From positions 1-44,241 of IMG/VR virus record IMGVR_UViG_3300037140_000070: DNA of 44,241 nucleotides. One strand, given 5' to 3'. The number at the start of each line of letters is the position of its first letter. Position 1 is the first letter of the stretch. Below are positions 1-7,836 of this stretch, one piece after another. Under the pieces are notes generated by a model. It did not search any database. It had not been told where the DNA came from and saw nothing but the letters and a program-made list of their open reading frames with translations. The translations under genes were made by a program, and so were the position numbers. Source of the stretch: a virus.

Positions 1-2
1 CT

Positions 3-83
3 GTATCAGACGAACAACTTAGAATGTGGCTACCCGATCCAATTGAATTTGGGCAATGGGGCGCAGAAAAGGCGATAGAATGA
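3..83 (+). CDS. 3' end of an upstream gene (partial)
   Basis: The reading frame is open from the window edge and reads to a TGA that overlaps the next start as ATGA at 80-83. The 26 visible residues end in FGQWGAEKAIE. Too little is visible to assign a family. The overlap with the endolysin start suggests translational coupling in a plus-strand lysis operon that begins outside the window. Confidence 0.5.
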   Translation, partial: VSDEQLRMWLPDPIEFGQWGAEKAIE

Positions 84-529
84 CAGAACAAGATGCAATC
101 AAAAGATACGGTCCAATAGTTAACGGAAAGTTTTTGAATGAATCTCAATGGATGATTTTGATGCCGGTTGATGCTTTTATTTTCAGATGGAGAAATTCAG
201 CTACCAACCTTCGCCCGAGCCACATCTATTGTAACAAGGACTTTGCTCCGTTACTTATGACAGCGTTCCTAAGTATCACAAGAAGGGGCCTCAACGATGA
301 AATAGAGACCTTTGACGGCTGTTTCGGGCCAAGAATGATTCGCGGGTCTTTAACCGAATGGTCAGCCCATTCATGGGGAATTGCGCTCGATCTAAACGCA
401 AAGTTAAACCCACTCGGCGGCCCGATCCATTTTACTCCTGAGTTTCGAAAGTGCTTTAGTGACGCTGGACTTACATGCGGTGCCGACTTCAAGAGGGTTG
501 ACGGTATGCATTTTTCTATGGGATTCTAG
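80..529 (+). CDS. M15-type peptidase endolysin (VanY/L-Ala-D-Glu peptidase-like)
   Basis: Predicted zinc peptidase that cleaves peptidoglycan peptide bonds at lysis. The C-terminal half carries the M15_4-like signature: SAHSWGIALDLN (His and Asp zinc ligands, SxHxxGxAxD pattern) and the closing DGMHFSMGF (second His). The 149-residue length fits a single catalytic domain without a cell-wall-binding domain. The start at 80 is preferred over an in-frame ATG at 56 because it overlaps the upstream stop as ATGA and has AAAGG about 7 nt upstream. No signal peptide is seen, so export would need a holin. Small membrane-protein genes and a lipoprotein follow directly. Confidence 0.82.
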   Translation: MTEQDAIKRYGPIVNGKFLNESQWMILMPVDAFIFRWRNSATNLRPSHIYCNKDFAPLLMTAFLSITRRGLNDEIETFDGCFGPRMIRGSLTEWSAHSWGIALDLNAKLNPLGGPIHFTPEFRKCFSDAGLTCGADFKRVDGMHFSMGF

Positions 530-546
530 GAAGAAAGGGGGCCTCA

Positions 547-957
547 ATGATCGTGCCTTATGTCGTTAAAGATAATTTCGGAAACGCTGGACAGACAATT
601 TCATTTTGTCAGGGCGAAGTTAGAACCGTAACTATGTTTCTGTTTAGCTCGCAAGGTATTCCGCTTGTGATTCCTGGGACCATCAGCACAATAGTTTTGA
701 AAATTTTCAGCACTGGAAACAATGCTTCGATTCAAAAAACTTTGGCCGCTACCCAGGTAACTGCTATCACGCAGGCCGGTGTTAATCCTGGTTTGATTGG
801 ATTTCAATTCGCTTTGGCGGCTGCTGATACTTTGTCTATGGCTGCAAACAATAGCGGGTTGCCAATGATAGCAACTTTCATTGATTCGGCTGGGAATGTT
901 ACGCAAATTGATTTCCAAGCTGTGTTCAACGTAGAAGCGCCGACAGTGGTCACATGA
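547..957 (+). CDS. Hypothetical beta-rich phage protein in the lysis cluster
   Basis: A 136-residue protein of unknown family. It has alternating hydrophobic and polar stretches and a pattern such as 'RTVTMFLFSSQGIPLVIPG', resembling an Ig-like or BppU N-terminal beta-sandwich; that resemblance is a weak inference. It has no signal peptide or membrane span. A strong AAAGGGGG ribosome site precedes the ATG. Its stop overlaps the next start as ATGA (954-957), so translation is coupled to the following membrane protein. Confidence 0.6.
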   Translation: MIVPYVVKDNFGNAGQTISFCQGEVRTVTMFLFSSQGIPLVIPGTISTIVLKIFSTGNNASIQKTLAATQVTAITQAGVNPGLIGFQFALAAADTLSMAANNSGLPMIATFIDSAGNVTQIDFQAVFNVEAPTVVT

Positions 958-1190
958 AGATTGATGCCAAGACCACAGTTCCAATTTTTAGCATTTTGTA
1001 TTCAATGCCTTTCGTAATTGTGGCGGTTGTTGCATGGGCAAAGACAGATGCTAAGGCTACTATGGCACTTAGCAAAGCGAGTGCAGTAAAAAAAATAAGC
1101 TCGCAAATTCAGTACAGTTTGATTAGGATTGAAACGAAACTTGGGACTTTGCCGGAAAAAAATCCGTTTGAAGAACCATTAGAAGAATAA
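954..1190 (+). CDS. Small single-span membrane protein
   Basis: A 78-residue protein with one predicted membrane helix near residues 9-29 (VPIFSILYSMPFVIVAVVAW). A charged, helix-prone C-terminal part follows and ends in acidic EEPLEE. Size, topology and place between endolysin and holin-like genes fit a lysis accessory protein such as an inner-membrane spanin or antiholin, but no family signature is present. After it (1192-1211) an imperfect 7-bp hairpin CGCTCTC/GGGAGCG precedes the next ribosome site; there is no U-run, so it is not a classical terminator. Confidence 0.6.
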   Translation: MKIDAKTTVPIFSILYSMPFVIVAVVAWAKTDAKATMALSKASAVKKISSQIQYSLIRIETKLGTLPEKNPFEEPLEE

Positions 1191-1231
1191 CCGCTCTCAA
1201 TTACGGGAGCGAAAAACAAGGAGAATTTTTT

Positions 1232-1735
1232 ATGACAGCAAAAGTAGCAACCCCAGTTTTAAAGACTGCTTTCGATCCTGCGGCCCTGGCTGCTGGACTT
1301 GAATCAACTTCACTCGCAGATGCACCCAAGGCGCTTGGCGACTTACTAAGCATACTATTTGCTTGGCTCGCAGCTTCGCTAATTCTTTTGACCACCACCA
1401 ACCCGATCATGGCGATTGTAAGCGGATTTCTTCCGTCTATTATTTCCACGCTCGAAGCAGCTCTTCTGCCCATGTTTCCAGGTCTAAGCGTGACAACTGT
1501 TCAAATGACTTTGACAAAAGCGTTTGATCCTGCGGCTCTATTGGCGGCGCTAAAATCAGCAGAAACGCCAGACCTAGAAATTATTGCAAATGATGACATT
1601 GCATTTCTTTTATCGTGGGTTACTTCGTCTTTGGCTATGGGCAACTCCTATGAAATCGCAGCCGGTACAATCGTCAATCAATACGTCATCCCTCTAATTA
1701 CTACCGAGCTTGCAGCTTTAGAGAAGATGATTTAA
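1232..1735 (+). CDS. Hydrophobic protein with an internal duplication
   Basis: A 167-residue protein of unknown family that looks like two related halves. Half one starts TAFDPAALAAGLES and half two KAFDPAALLAALKS (from about residue 90). Each is followed by a hydrophobic segment (LLSILFAWLAASLILL and FLLSWVTSSLAMG) and ends in similar LEAALL/LAALEKM text. Two or more hydrophobic helices suggest membrane association. AAGGAG lies 8 nt before the ATG. The stop touches the next start (TAATG). A holin role is possible from context only. Confidence 0.6.
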   Translation: MTAKVATPVLKTAFDPAALAAGLESTSLADAPKALGDLLSILFAWLAASLILLTTTNPIMAIVSGFLPSIISTLEAALLPMFPGLSVTTVQMTLTKAFDPAALLAALKSAETPDLEIIANDDIAFLLSWVTSSLAMGNSYEIAAGTIVNQYVIPLITTELAALEKMI

Positions 1736-1974
1736 TGACGAGCTGGGTAAGGTCCTTGCTTTCAGAAAATCAAGATGTGTCTTGTATGAGATTTATGGCT
1801 ATCAGTGCGCTTTATTTTTCATTCGGTTTGACTATCATGGTTTTAATTCTGGGCAAGGACCTTTCCTCGTGGTCTGGCACAATTATGGGTTTTGCGGTTC
1901 TAGGATTCGGCGGAAAGTACGCCCAAAAACATGAAGAGGTAAAAGAGCATGACCACGACACCGGCAACCATTGA
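1735..1974 (+). CDS. Holin-like two-span membrane protein
   Basis: A 79-residue protein with a short charged N-terminus (MTSWVRSLLSENQDVSCMRF), two hydrophobic segments (about residues 21-41 and 46-60, with a GFGGKYAQK motif after the second) and a His/Asp/Glu-rich tail. The layout 'LLSE..G.VSSMRFM ... FGGKxAQK' resembles small holin-like proteins common beside phage endolysins (recognised from general knowledge, not searched). It would form inner-membrane lesions that release the endolysin. It starts on the upstream stop (taATGA context) and overlaps the next gene by 26 nt. Confidence 0.62.
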   Translation: MTSWVRSLLSENQDVSCMRFMAISALYFSFGLTIMVLILGKDLSSWSGTIMGFAVLGFGGKYAQKHEEVKEHDHDTGNH

Positions 1975-2296
1975 AATTGGTCAAGACGTTCAATTCGTAA
2001 AAGATGGCGAAGCTCTTCTTGTAACCGATGGCGCAATTTTGCTTCAATATTATATCGACACGATTCCAGTCGTAGGCGCGTTTCTTGCTCTACCTATAAT
2101 TAACAACATCACAGGAATGGTCATCAATGCAGCAGTCGGGTACATCATTAAAGAATTGGATTTGGCCGGTTATGCTATTTATGTCGCGTTCAAAACTCAA
2201 AAACAAGTCTCTGATTACATCGCGGCAAAAGCCTCCGGTAATCAATCGACCATTGACAACGCTGGAGACGCAGCGATCCACTTGGGGGGAATATGA
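1949..2296 (+). CDS. Hydrophobic protein of unknown function (lysis cluster)
   Basis: A 115-residue protein with a polar N-terminus and a long hydrophobic centre (about residues 30-80, including VVGAFLALPIINNITGMVI). A polar helix (KTQKQVSDYIAAKAS) follows. It could be a membrane protein with one or two helices. It overlaps the upstream holin-like gene by 26 nt, and its stop overlaps the lipoprotein start as ATGA, so the cluster is tightly coupled. No known family is recognised. Confidence 0.55.
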   Translation: MTTTPATIEIGQDVQFVKDGEALLVTDGAILLQYYIDTIPVVGAFLALPIINNITGMVINAAVGYIIKELDLAGYAIYVAFKTQKQVSDYIAAKASGNQSTIDNAGDAAIHLGGI

Positions 2297-2667
2297 GATT
2301 ACTACTATTCGCAATGCTGTTGCCTATTTTCGTTTCTTGCGCGGGAAAGCCACCAAACGACGAGATAGGATTCACGGATGCGCCAGGCCGGGCCAATTTC
2401 ACATATCTAGTTCAAGGCACAGACTTCGTAGTCGATAACCAAGGACACAATTACACTCTTCACGGACAGAATCTTAGTTACGATCAAATGAGAGATTTGT
2501 TTTTTTATGTGTCGCCTTGGACTCTTGCTGACATCAAGACTTTTTTCTTGAACTACTGCCATAAAAATCCAGGCGTTTGCGTTTATGATTCTCTGCTAAA
2601 AAAAATAAATGAGGTCGAGGCGCGAATCAATCTAAAGCGGCCCGGAAGTTTCCCCCCGCCTAATTGA
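2293..2667 (+). CDS. Lipoprotein, possible outer-membrane spanin-like protein
   Basis: The N-terminus is a lipoprotein signal: MRLLLFAMLLPIFVSC with a lipobox-like FVSC, so Cys16 would be lipidated. The mature part is about 108 residues, contains three further cysteines, and ends in a proline-rich KRPGSFPPPN. Position at the end of the lysis cluster suggests an outer-membrane spanin or other envelope lipoprotein. It is longer than typical Rz1, and no separate inner-membrane spanin is clearly recognisable. Its 3' end overlaps the convergent csrA gene by 36 nt. Confidence 0.65.
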   Translation: MRLLLFAMLLPIFVSCAGKPPNDEIGFTDAPGRANFTYLVQGTDFVVDNQGHNYTLHGQNLSYDQMRDLFFYVSPWTLADIKTFFLNYCHKNPGVCVYDSLLKKINEVEARINLKRPGSFPPPN

Positions 2668-2820
2668 TATTTCTTTGCTCGCCTTAAGCGCAATTCTTAC
2701 TCTGTTTCCTGCTATCTCGATCACTTCAATAATTAATTCACCATTGTTTATGATAAGCGTCTCGCCAACTTTGCGAGACGTTATCAATCCACCGATTTTC
2801 GACTTATTACTAAACTTCAC
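2632..2820 (-). CDS. csrA: CsrA/RsmA-family RNA-binding regulator
   Basis: A 62-residue CsrA homologue. It contains the CsrA core: LITSRKVGETLII (family L-x-R-(R/K)-VGE), a central IEVIEIAGNRVRIAL and the KEISIRRGE segment. In the last, the second Arg aligns with the RNA-contacting Arg44 of E. coli CsrA; the following Glu45 is replaced by Gly. CsrA dimers bind GGA-containing hairpins in mRNA leaders and alter translation or stability. The start is GTG at 2820, overlapping the fibre stop as GTGA, which adds about 10 residues before the usual first strand. A TTG further in would give a near-canonical length. It is the last gene of the late operon, so it is probably made late. Confidence 0.85.
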   Translation of the reverse strand: MKFSNKSKIGGLITSRKVGETLIINNGELIIEVIEIAGNRVRIALKASKEISIRRGETSGPL

Positions 2821-4571
2821 TGCTGATAGCTTATCTGGACTGAATCAACCAACCCTTGACCAACCATAAAAGGGCCTATTGATGCGTATGCCGGTCCAAT
2901 ATAAACCGGGTAAGTTGTACCAGGGACCACAGTCAAAGTCTGCATTGCAATCGTAGGAACCACCGCAGGAAGCAATCCACCGACAACAAGAACTGGAGAG
3001 CTAAAAGCTGCTGTTGTGGTATTGTTTCCGACAGCTCCAAATAAATTTGACCCCCAGGCGTAAAGCTGACCCTGATTTGTAACTCCAAGAGCTAAAGACC
3101 CACCGGATAAAATGTTTCCGCCTATATTTAAAGACAATGCAGACCAAACCAAACCACCAAGGACCAGGGTCGGAGAGCTTCGAGCCGATGTTGTCCCGTC
3201 ACCAAGCTGGCCGCTGGCATTTGTTCCCCATCCATACAATTGACCAGTTGTTGAAAGCCCATATTGAGTTATTATCCCCTGTCCTCCGCTATCAGAATTA
3301 GACCAATATTGAGCCCATTGAACCCCGCCAGAAACAAGAGTCGGAGAGCTTCGAGTTGAAATTGTTCCATCGCCGATCTGACCGCTTGCATTTGTTCCCC
3401 AAGAATAAAGAGCGCCTCCGATTGTCAAAGCAAAAGTATTGTTTAAATTCATAAAACATGAAGCCCATTGCAATCCACCAGGAACCAAAGTCGGAGAGCT
3501 GTAAGCTGACGTTTGAGTTCCGACACCTATGTTATAACTATTTGCTGCGTTAGCGCCCCAACCATACATTTTTCCGGTTGTAGTTATGCCCGTCACTGAT
3601 CCGTTATAATAAGCAACAGAAGACCACACAAGGCCGCCACCAACCAGAACTGGAGAGCTTCGTTTTGTTACTGTTCCGTCACCAAGCTGACCGAAAGTAT
3701 TAGAACCCCAGGCATATAGCGCCCCGGTTGTTGTGATTCCAAAGGTTGAAATTCCGTCACCTACAACGACAGAAAATAATAAACCACCAAGGACCAGGGT
3801 CGGAGAGCTTCGAGCCGATGTTGTCCCGTCACCAAGCTGGCCATTTGAATTAACGCCCCAGGCGTAAAGAGCGCCTGCGGTATTTATTGCATAGGCGTCT
3901 GGTTGAGCACCAGCCAACATAAACGAAGCCCAAGTTTGTCCACCAGAAACCAAATTCGGAGAACTAACGGCTAAGTTTCCAGTCGTTCCCAAAATTCCAC
4001 CTGTAGCGGCCCCCCAAGAGTAGAGCGCCCCGGTTGTTGTAAGCCCCATTAGCATATTTACGTTTCCCGAGTTAGCGGAACCAAGAGACCACTGCAAAGC
4101 AAGCCATTGAAGTCCACCAGGAACCAGCATAGGAGAAGATCTAGTTGATGTTGTCCCGTCGCCAAGCTGGCCATTTCCATTAATGCCCCAGGCGTAAAGA
4201 TTTCCATTTGTTGTTATTCCGTACTGACTCGGCCCAGATCCGTACATTCCTATCATTTGAGACCAAACCAACCCACCAGACGCCAATGAAGGTGAGCTTT
4301 TACTTACTACTGTTGCGTCTCCAAGACTTGCAAAAGCATTTGAACCCCAAGAGTAGAGCCTGCCTTGTGTGTCTATAGCAGTTGCTTGCATTGAGTTCTG
4401 GTCAAATGTCTTTGGCGTAGTTGGAACCGTGACGGAAATTTGAGTTACACCAGGCGGGCAAACAAATTGCCCAGCGATATTATTAGTTAAACTATTAGCC
4501 CAATTTTGACCTGCAACTTGGATATTAGGAATCTTTTGAATCTTGAAAATTTGCGTTACATTGTTCGCCAT
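2817..4571 (-). CDS. RCC1-repeat tail fibre / receptor-binding protein
   Basis: A 584-residue protein with about nine RCC1-type repeats (pattern LYAWGxNxxGQLGDGT...RSSPTLVxGG). These are predicted to form a beta-propeller-like domain over residues ~60-550, with a short non-repeat C-terminus. Being the last virion gene after gpI and another fibre, it is probably a distal fibre or receptor-binding protein. ATG 4571 is chosen because it lies just after the upstream TAA (4573-4575) and has GGTGGGG about 4 nt upstream; an upstream in-frame ATG at 4601 would add 10 residues. Repeats are also similar at DNA level, with one identical 62-nt pair. Confidence 0.75.
   Translation of the reverse strand: MANNVTQIFKIQKIPNIQVAGQNWANSLTNNIAGQFVCPPGVTQISVTVPTTPKTFDQNSMQATAIDTQGRLYSWGSNAFASLGDATVVSKSSPSLASGGLVWSQMIGMYGSGPSQYGITTNGNLYAWGINGNGQLGDGTTSTRSSPMLVPGGLQWLALQWSLGSANSGNVNMLMGLTTTGALYSWGAATGGILGTTGNLAVSSPNLVSGGQTWASFMLAGAQPDAYAINTAGALYAWGVNSNGQLGDGTTSARSSPTLVLGGLLFSVVVGDGISTFGITTTGALYAWGSNTFGQLGDGTVTKRSSPVLVGGGLVWSSVAYYNGSVTGITTTGKMYGWGANAANSYNIGVGTQTSAYSSPTLVPGGLQWASCFMNLNNTFALTIGGALYSWGTNASGQIGDGTISTRSSPTLVSGGVQWAQYWSNSDSGGQGIITQYGLSTTGQLYGWGTNASGQLGDGTTSARSSPTLVLGGLVWSALSLNIGGNILSGGSLALGVTNQGQLYAWGSNLFGAVGNNTTTAAFSSPVLVVGGLLPAVVPTIAMQTLTVVPGTTYPVYIGPAYASIGPFMVGQGLVDSVQISYQQ
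3151..3212. repeat. 62-nt exact direct repeat, copy 1 (inside RCC1 fibre gene)
   Basis: Identical over 62 nt to 3781-3842. It encodes the ...GQLGDGTTSARSSPTLVLGGL portion of one propeller repeat. Flanking bases differ, so the identity has clear edges. Confidence 0.9.
3781..3842. repeat. 62-nt exact direct repeat, copy 2 (inside RCC1 fibre gene)
   Basis: Second copy of the 62-nt identical segment, 630 nt from the first, an exact multiple of three. Recombination between copies would delete or add 210 residues in frame. Other repeats in the gene are diverged versions. Confidence 0.9.
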
Positions 4572-4572
4572 A

Positions 4573-5565
4573 TTACCCCACCACGTTCCAGTTTGTGCCA
4601 TCGCTCATGAATTGCCAATGACCATAGTTAGCCGCTAAATTCAAATCAGCAGCGGTATTATTTATTTTCTCAGCCGCATTTCTGTGCATCGTTATATTGT
4701 TAATATTCGTATATCCACCAACATCAACAACCACAAAGAGAAAGTTTTTAGTCGGAGCAGGAAGGTTGAACTGAAATGGACCCGTAGAAGTGTCAACATA
4801 GAAAACTTTCGCATTGTCGCCAGTTCCAACAACCAAAGACAGAGCATAAGGCGAATTTGAATTATTAACCGCAACTTGATGTTCAGTAGCATTGTCAAGT
4901 TGATCCAATTGCAATTGGACAGTCGCCCCGGTGGCAATGTTGTGATTCGTATTTGCCGCCGAAGTCGCAGAAGCTGGAACCCCTAGAAAAGTTCTTACGT
5001 CGGTTACAGATCCGGCCCCAGACATTCCAGCGGAAGATCCAAGATTCAAAATCTGACAGATTCCAATGTTTCCGGCAGGTAGCGAAGGAGCAACAGGAAC
5101 CGCCCCAGGCGTCCCAGGCGTAACAACCAGCGTGTAAGAGTCTTGAGCCACCTTGTTGACCGTAGTAAGCGCCACAGGGCCAACGCCGCCCGTTTTGACG
5201 TACCTTGAAGCTGTTGCGGTAACAGCCAAGAGATTTGGGGCCAGGGAGACCAGATCAATTCTATTGTTTGCGTTTGTATTGGCAACAATCACACCAGCGA
5301 TTGCGCTTAATGCCAGAATCATTTCATTTTTAGGAGTGAAGCCAGTATTTCCGCTGTTGTAAAAAAATCCACAACCGGCGGCCAAACTGAAAGCAAACTG
5401 GCTAACATACGAACCTTTGAAACTCCCATTTAAAACTCCACTCGCAGGAGTCCCAAACATATTATACAAAATATTGTCCTGTATCCCTTGCTGGACTGCG
5501 AACTGAAGATTGTTCATGTCCACAGAGTCGATTTTTTCGTACTGATTTAAAATTAGCTGTTGCAT
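4573..5565 (-). CDS. Tail fibre / collar-type structural protein
   Basis: A 330-residue beta-rich protein. The N-terminal part (about 1-110) looks like a baseplate-attaching domain, and residues ~110-200 are Val/Thr/Pro-rich. The C-terminus (NNITMHRNAAEKI...YGHWQFMSDGTNWNVVG) matches the common phage fibre ending in which a small beta-domain closes with 'SDGTNWxvv'. Position directly after gpI fits a proximal tail fibre. Initiated at ATG 5565; a 9-nt gap separates it from the gpI gene, with a GGGAG ribosome site. Confidence 0.7.
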   Translation of the reverse strand: MQQLILNQYEKIDSVDMNNLQFAVQQGIQDNILYNMFGTPASGVLNGSFKGSYVSQFAFSLAAGCGFFYNSGNTGFTPKNEMILALSAIAGVIVANTNANNRIDLVSLAPNLLAVTATASRYVKTGGVGPVALTTVNKVAQDSYTLVVTPGTPGAVPVAPSLPAGNIGICQILNLGSSAGMSGAGSVTDVRTFLGVPASATSAANTNHNIATGATVQLQLDQLDNATEHQVAVNNSNSPYALSLVVGTGDNAKVFYVDTSTGPFQFNLPAPTKNFLFVVVDVGGYTNINNITMHRNAAEKINNTAADLNLAANYGHWQFMSDGTNWNVVG

Positions 5566-5574
5566 TTTTCTCCC

Positions 5575-6201
5575 TTAATCATCTGAGTCTGTATCTGAGG
5601 CGCTTTCGTATAAAATATCGTAACTTGTTCCAAGGGCCTTATTTGCTTCAATCGCGGCAACTATATTTGTCATAATTGTGGCCTGAGTCCCAGCCGTTTG
5701 CAATGGAATGATGGCAGTCCAAAAATTATAGGTCTTTGTTCTTGGAATGAATCGAGTCCAATAATCGTCAAAATATGGAATGCCGTTTGTCTGTGTGACA
5801 TCGGCATCATCATAGAATCCATATTGCTCATTCTCGATAAAGAAAGCTGCACCATTGTTCAACTGCGCATTGATCTGAGCTTGGATAACAACTTGACCGA
5901 CATTCCTGAAAAGGCAATTTTGAACCGAAACATCATAAGCCGCATCGGACTGGCCGGCCAATCGCTTAAGTCCGCGCTCGTCACCAAGCAAATCAATGAT
6001 AGGACCAGGCGAAGCGGTGTAAAACGTCGCGGCCTGTTGGTCTAACATGTCCTGTTCTGCCTGTTGGAAAACTGCTGCGGCTGCAAAAAATACCGCATCC
6101 GTAACGGCAACACTCATGTTGTATTGATTTTGGAACCACCAGCCAGGAACCCACTTTTTTAATTTGTCATGCCATTGCTGGAGTGTTTGAGCTGTTGCCA
6201 T
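5575..6201 (-). CDS. Baseplate wedge protein, gpI/XkdU-like
   Basis: A 208-residue protein directly after the baseplate J gene (stop and start adjacent at 6201/6202), where Mu and PBSX phages encode gp48/XkdU (DUF2313-like). It has aromatic-rich segments (WVPGWWFQNQYN, YWTRFIPRTKTYNFW) and an acidic tail (ESASDTDSDD). Function is inferred from synteny: it would connect the baseplate wedge to the fibre. Direct sequence recognition is weak. Confidence 0.6.
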   Translation of the reverse strand: MATAQTLQQWHDKLKKWVPGWWFQNQYNMSVAVTDAVFFAAAAVFQQAEQDMLDQQAATFYTASPGPIIDLLGDERGLKRLAGQSDAAYDVSVQNCLFRNVGQVVIQAQINAQLNNGAAFFIENEQYGFYDDADVTQTNGIPYFDDYWTRFIPRTKTYNFWTAIIPLQTAGTQATIMTNIVAAIEANKALGTSYDILYESASDTDSDD

Positions 6202-7833
6202 TTAAACGGTCCCAATCGTGCCAGGAATGGCGTTTTGAGAAGCCCCTATTGAAACGTCAGCAGCAGGCAAAACGCTCATTGTGGTTGCAGCACTTGAGAA
6301 AGCTATCGTTGCCGAGCCCGTCCCCGTCGTCTTGGTAAGTGTTCCATTAGCAAGCGGTGCACCTCCTGAGCTATTGCAGATAACCGCTGTTGAGCTTGCG
6401 ACGGTGGCAACCACTGTGAAAGTGTATCCGCTTCCATCGGTATAAGTAGCCCCAACTGTTGCGCTCGCTGATGTGATTTGGAAAGTGTATTGCGCTTCAA
6501 GGTCGTTTGTCCCCAATGGTCCATAAATTGCCAAGATTGCAGCCTCGGCGGTCTGTCGAACGAAACTCGTTCCAGTTGGTAGCGTAGCAATATATTGAGT
6601 CATCGAAGCAACAATGGCAGACATATTGCCAGAGAATATTGAAAAATTTGGTCCAGCAGGATTCAAAACATAATGCGCCGACCAGTTAACCGTGACAGTA
6701 CTTGCGCCGGTTACAGTTATGTTAACCCCAAAAGCTCTAATTGGATTTATCGCAGCAATGACAGCCGAAATTTGTCCAGCACTGGCCGCCCCGGTGGCCT
6801 GGGCAACATATAACGTGACGTAAGGGATATAGAAATATTCATAGATCCCAAGCACAGCAACAGCAGAAGGCAAGTTGGTGCCGATATTCCAGGTTACAAC
6901 AGCCTGCTCAATTTCAACAGCAGTTGCAGAAGTAATTCCTGAAACCGTAAGAGCTGCGGATTGAATCGCCTGCTTAACAGCAGCTCGCAAAGCTAGAATC
7001 AAATTTCTAATAGTTTCCCGGTAAGTTGAATCTGGTTGCGCGTCTACTCCGTTTGCATTTCCTACGTTAGAACAAACGATTGTTGAATCTAAAAGCGAAG
7101 ACGAAATACTATTGATCGAACCGGCAACAGCATTGCCAATGGACCCAGAAACTGTTGCTGTGATCGGGACTGTCACATAGCAATCTGTATTTGTGAAAGA
7201 TGTAAAAGCTATTGTGGCGTCACCAGTGCCGGAAAATTTTGTCAAAGTTCCGCTTGTAGGTGGCAAAGTTGTGCCGGTCGTAGCAAGAGCCGTCAATCCA
7301 ACAATTGTGGTTGTGACTGTGTAGCTTGCCCCATTTGCATCTTTATAGACTGCCCCAAGTGTAGCATTTGCAGCAACAACAACGAACCCTACAACCCCCG
7401 CATGAGTGAATCCAACGTCGCTATTTGTTGTGTATTGCTGAGTTGTTCCGTTTGCATTTGGTTGAGTCTGGACCACAGTAAGTGCAGGAATATCAATTGC
7501 GCCTGCCCCATTTGTCGGCCTCGTGAAAGTCTCTGTGTCTGTTGAAGCAGAAGCACCAGGGCGGGCAAATGCAGAACCATAATGATCAACTGCTAGCGTT
7601 TGAAGATCGTCAGTGTTGCCGGTTATCGCTGGACCATTTGCAAGATCAATAAATGTTTTATTGAAATTCAAGGTCGTTTGCCTTTGAAGTTCCATGGCGG
7701 CAATTGAATAAGTTCCGCCTAATCCGTCGATCACAGATCCGGGCAAAGTGTCGCTGAGAGTCGCCAGTTTGCTTTGCAGCGTCGTTACGAAAAGATTATA
7801 AAATGTTTGTTGCGAAGATAAAGGTAGGCTCAT
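6202..7833 (-). CDS. Baseplate J-like protein with two inserted small domains
   Basis: A 543-residue homologue of baseplate protein J (Mu gp47/XkdT), the wedge protein linking the hub region to the periphery. The N-terminus (LPGSVIDGLGGTYSIAAMELQRQ) and the middle segment (QPDSTYRETIRNLILALRAAVKQAIQSAAL) match the family. Two related insertions are visible: about residues 155-215 (GAVYKDANGASYTVT...GTGDATIAFTS) and about 455-520 (GATYTDGSGYTFTVV...GTGSATIAFSS). These look like a duplicated small beta-domain. The gene lies between gp25 and gpI as expected. Confidence 0.85.
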   Translation of the reverse strand: MSLPLSSQQTFYNLFVTTLQSKLATLSDTLPGSVIDGLGGTYSIAAMELQRQTTLNFNKTFIDLANGPAITGNTDDLQTLAVDHYGSAFARPGASASTDTETFTRPTNGAGAIDIPALTVVQTQPNANGTTQQYTTNSDVGFTHAGVVGFVVVAANATLGAVYKDANGASYTVTTTIVGLTALATTGTTLPPTSGTLTKFSGTGDATIAFTSFTNTDCYVTVPITATVSGSIGNAVAGSINSISSSLLDSTIVCSNVGNANGVDAQPDSTYRETIRNLILALRAAVKQAIQSAALTVSGITSATAVEIEQAVVTWNIGTNLPSAVAVLGIYEYFYIPYVTLYVAQATGAASAGQISAVIAAINPIRAFGVNITVTGASTVTVNWSAHYVLNPAGPNFSIFSGNMSAIVASMTQYIATLPTGTSFVRQTAEAAILAIYGPLGTNDLEAQYTFQITSASATVGATYTDGSGYTFTVVATVASSTAVICNSSGGAPLANGTLTKTTGTGSATIAFSSAATTMSVLPAADVSIGASQNAIPGTIGTV

Positions 7834-7836
7834 TTT

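Noticed and set aside
601-984. 127-residue minus-strand frame
   Set aside because: It lies opposite the well-supported 547-957 gene, has no ribosome site and a low-complexity shadow composition.
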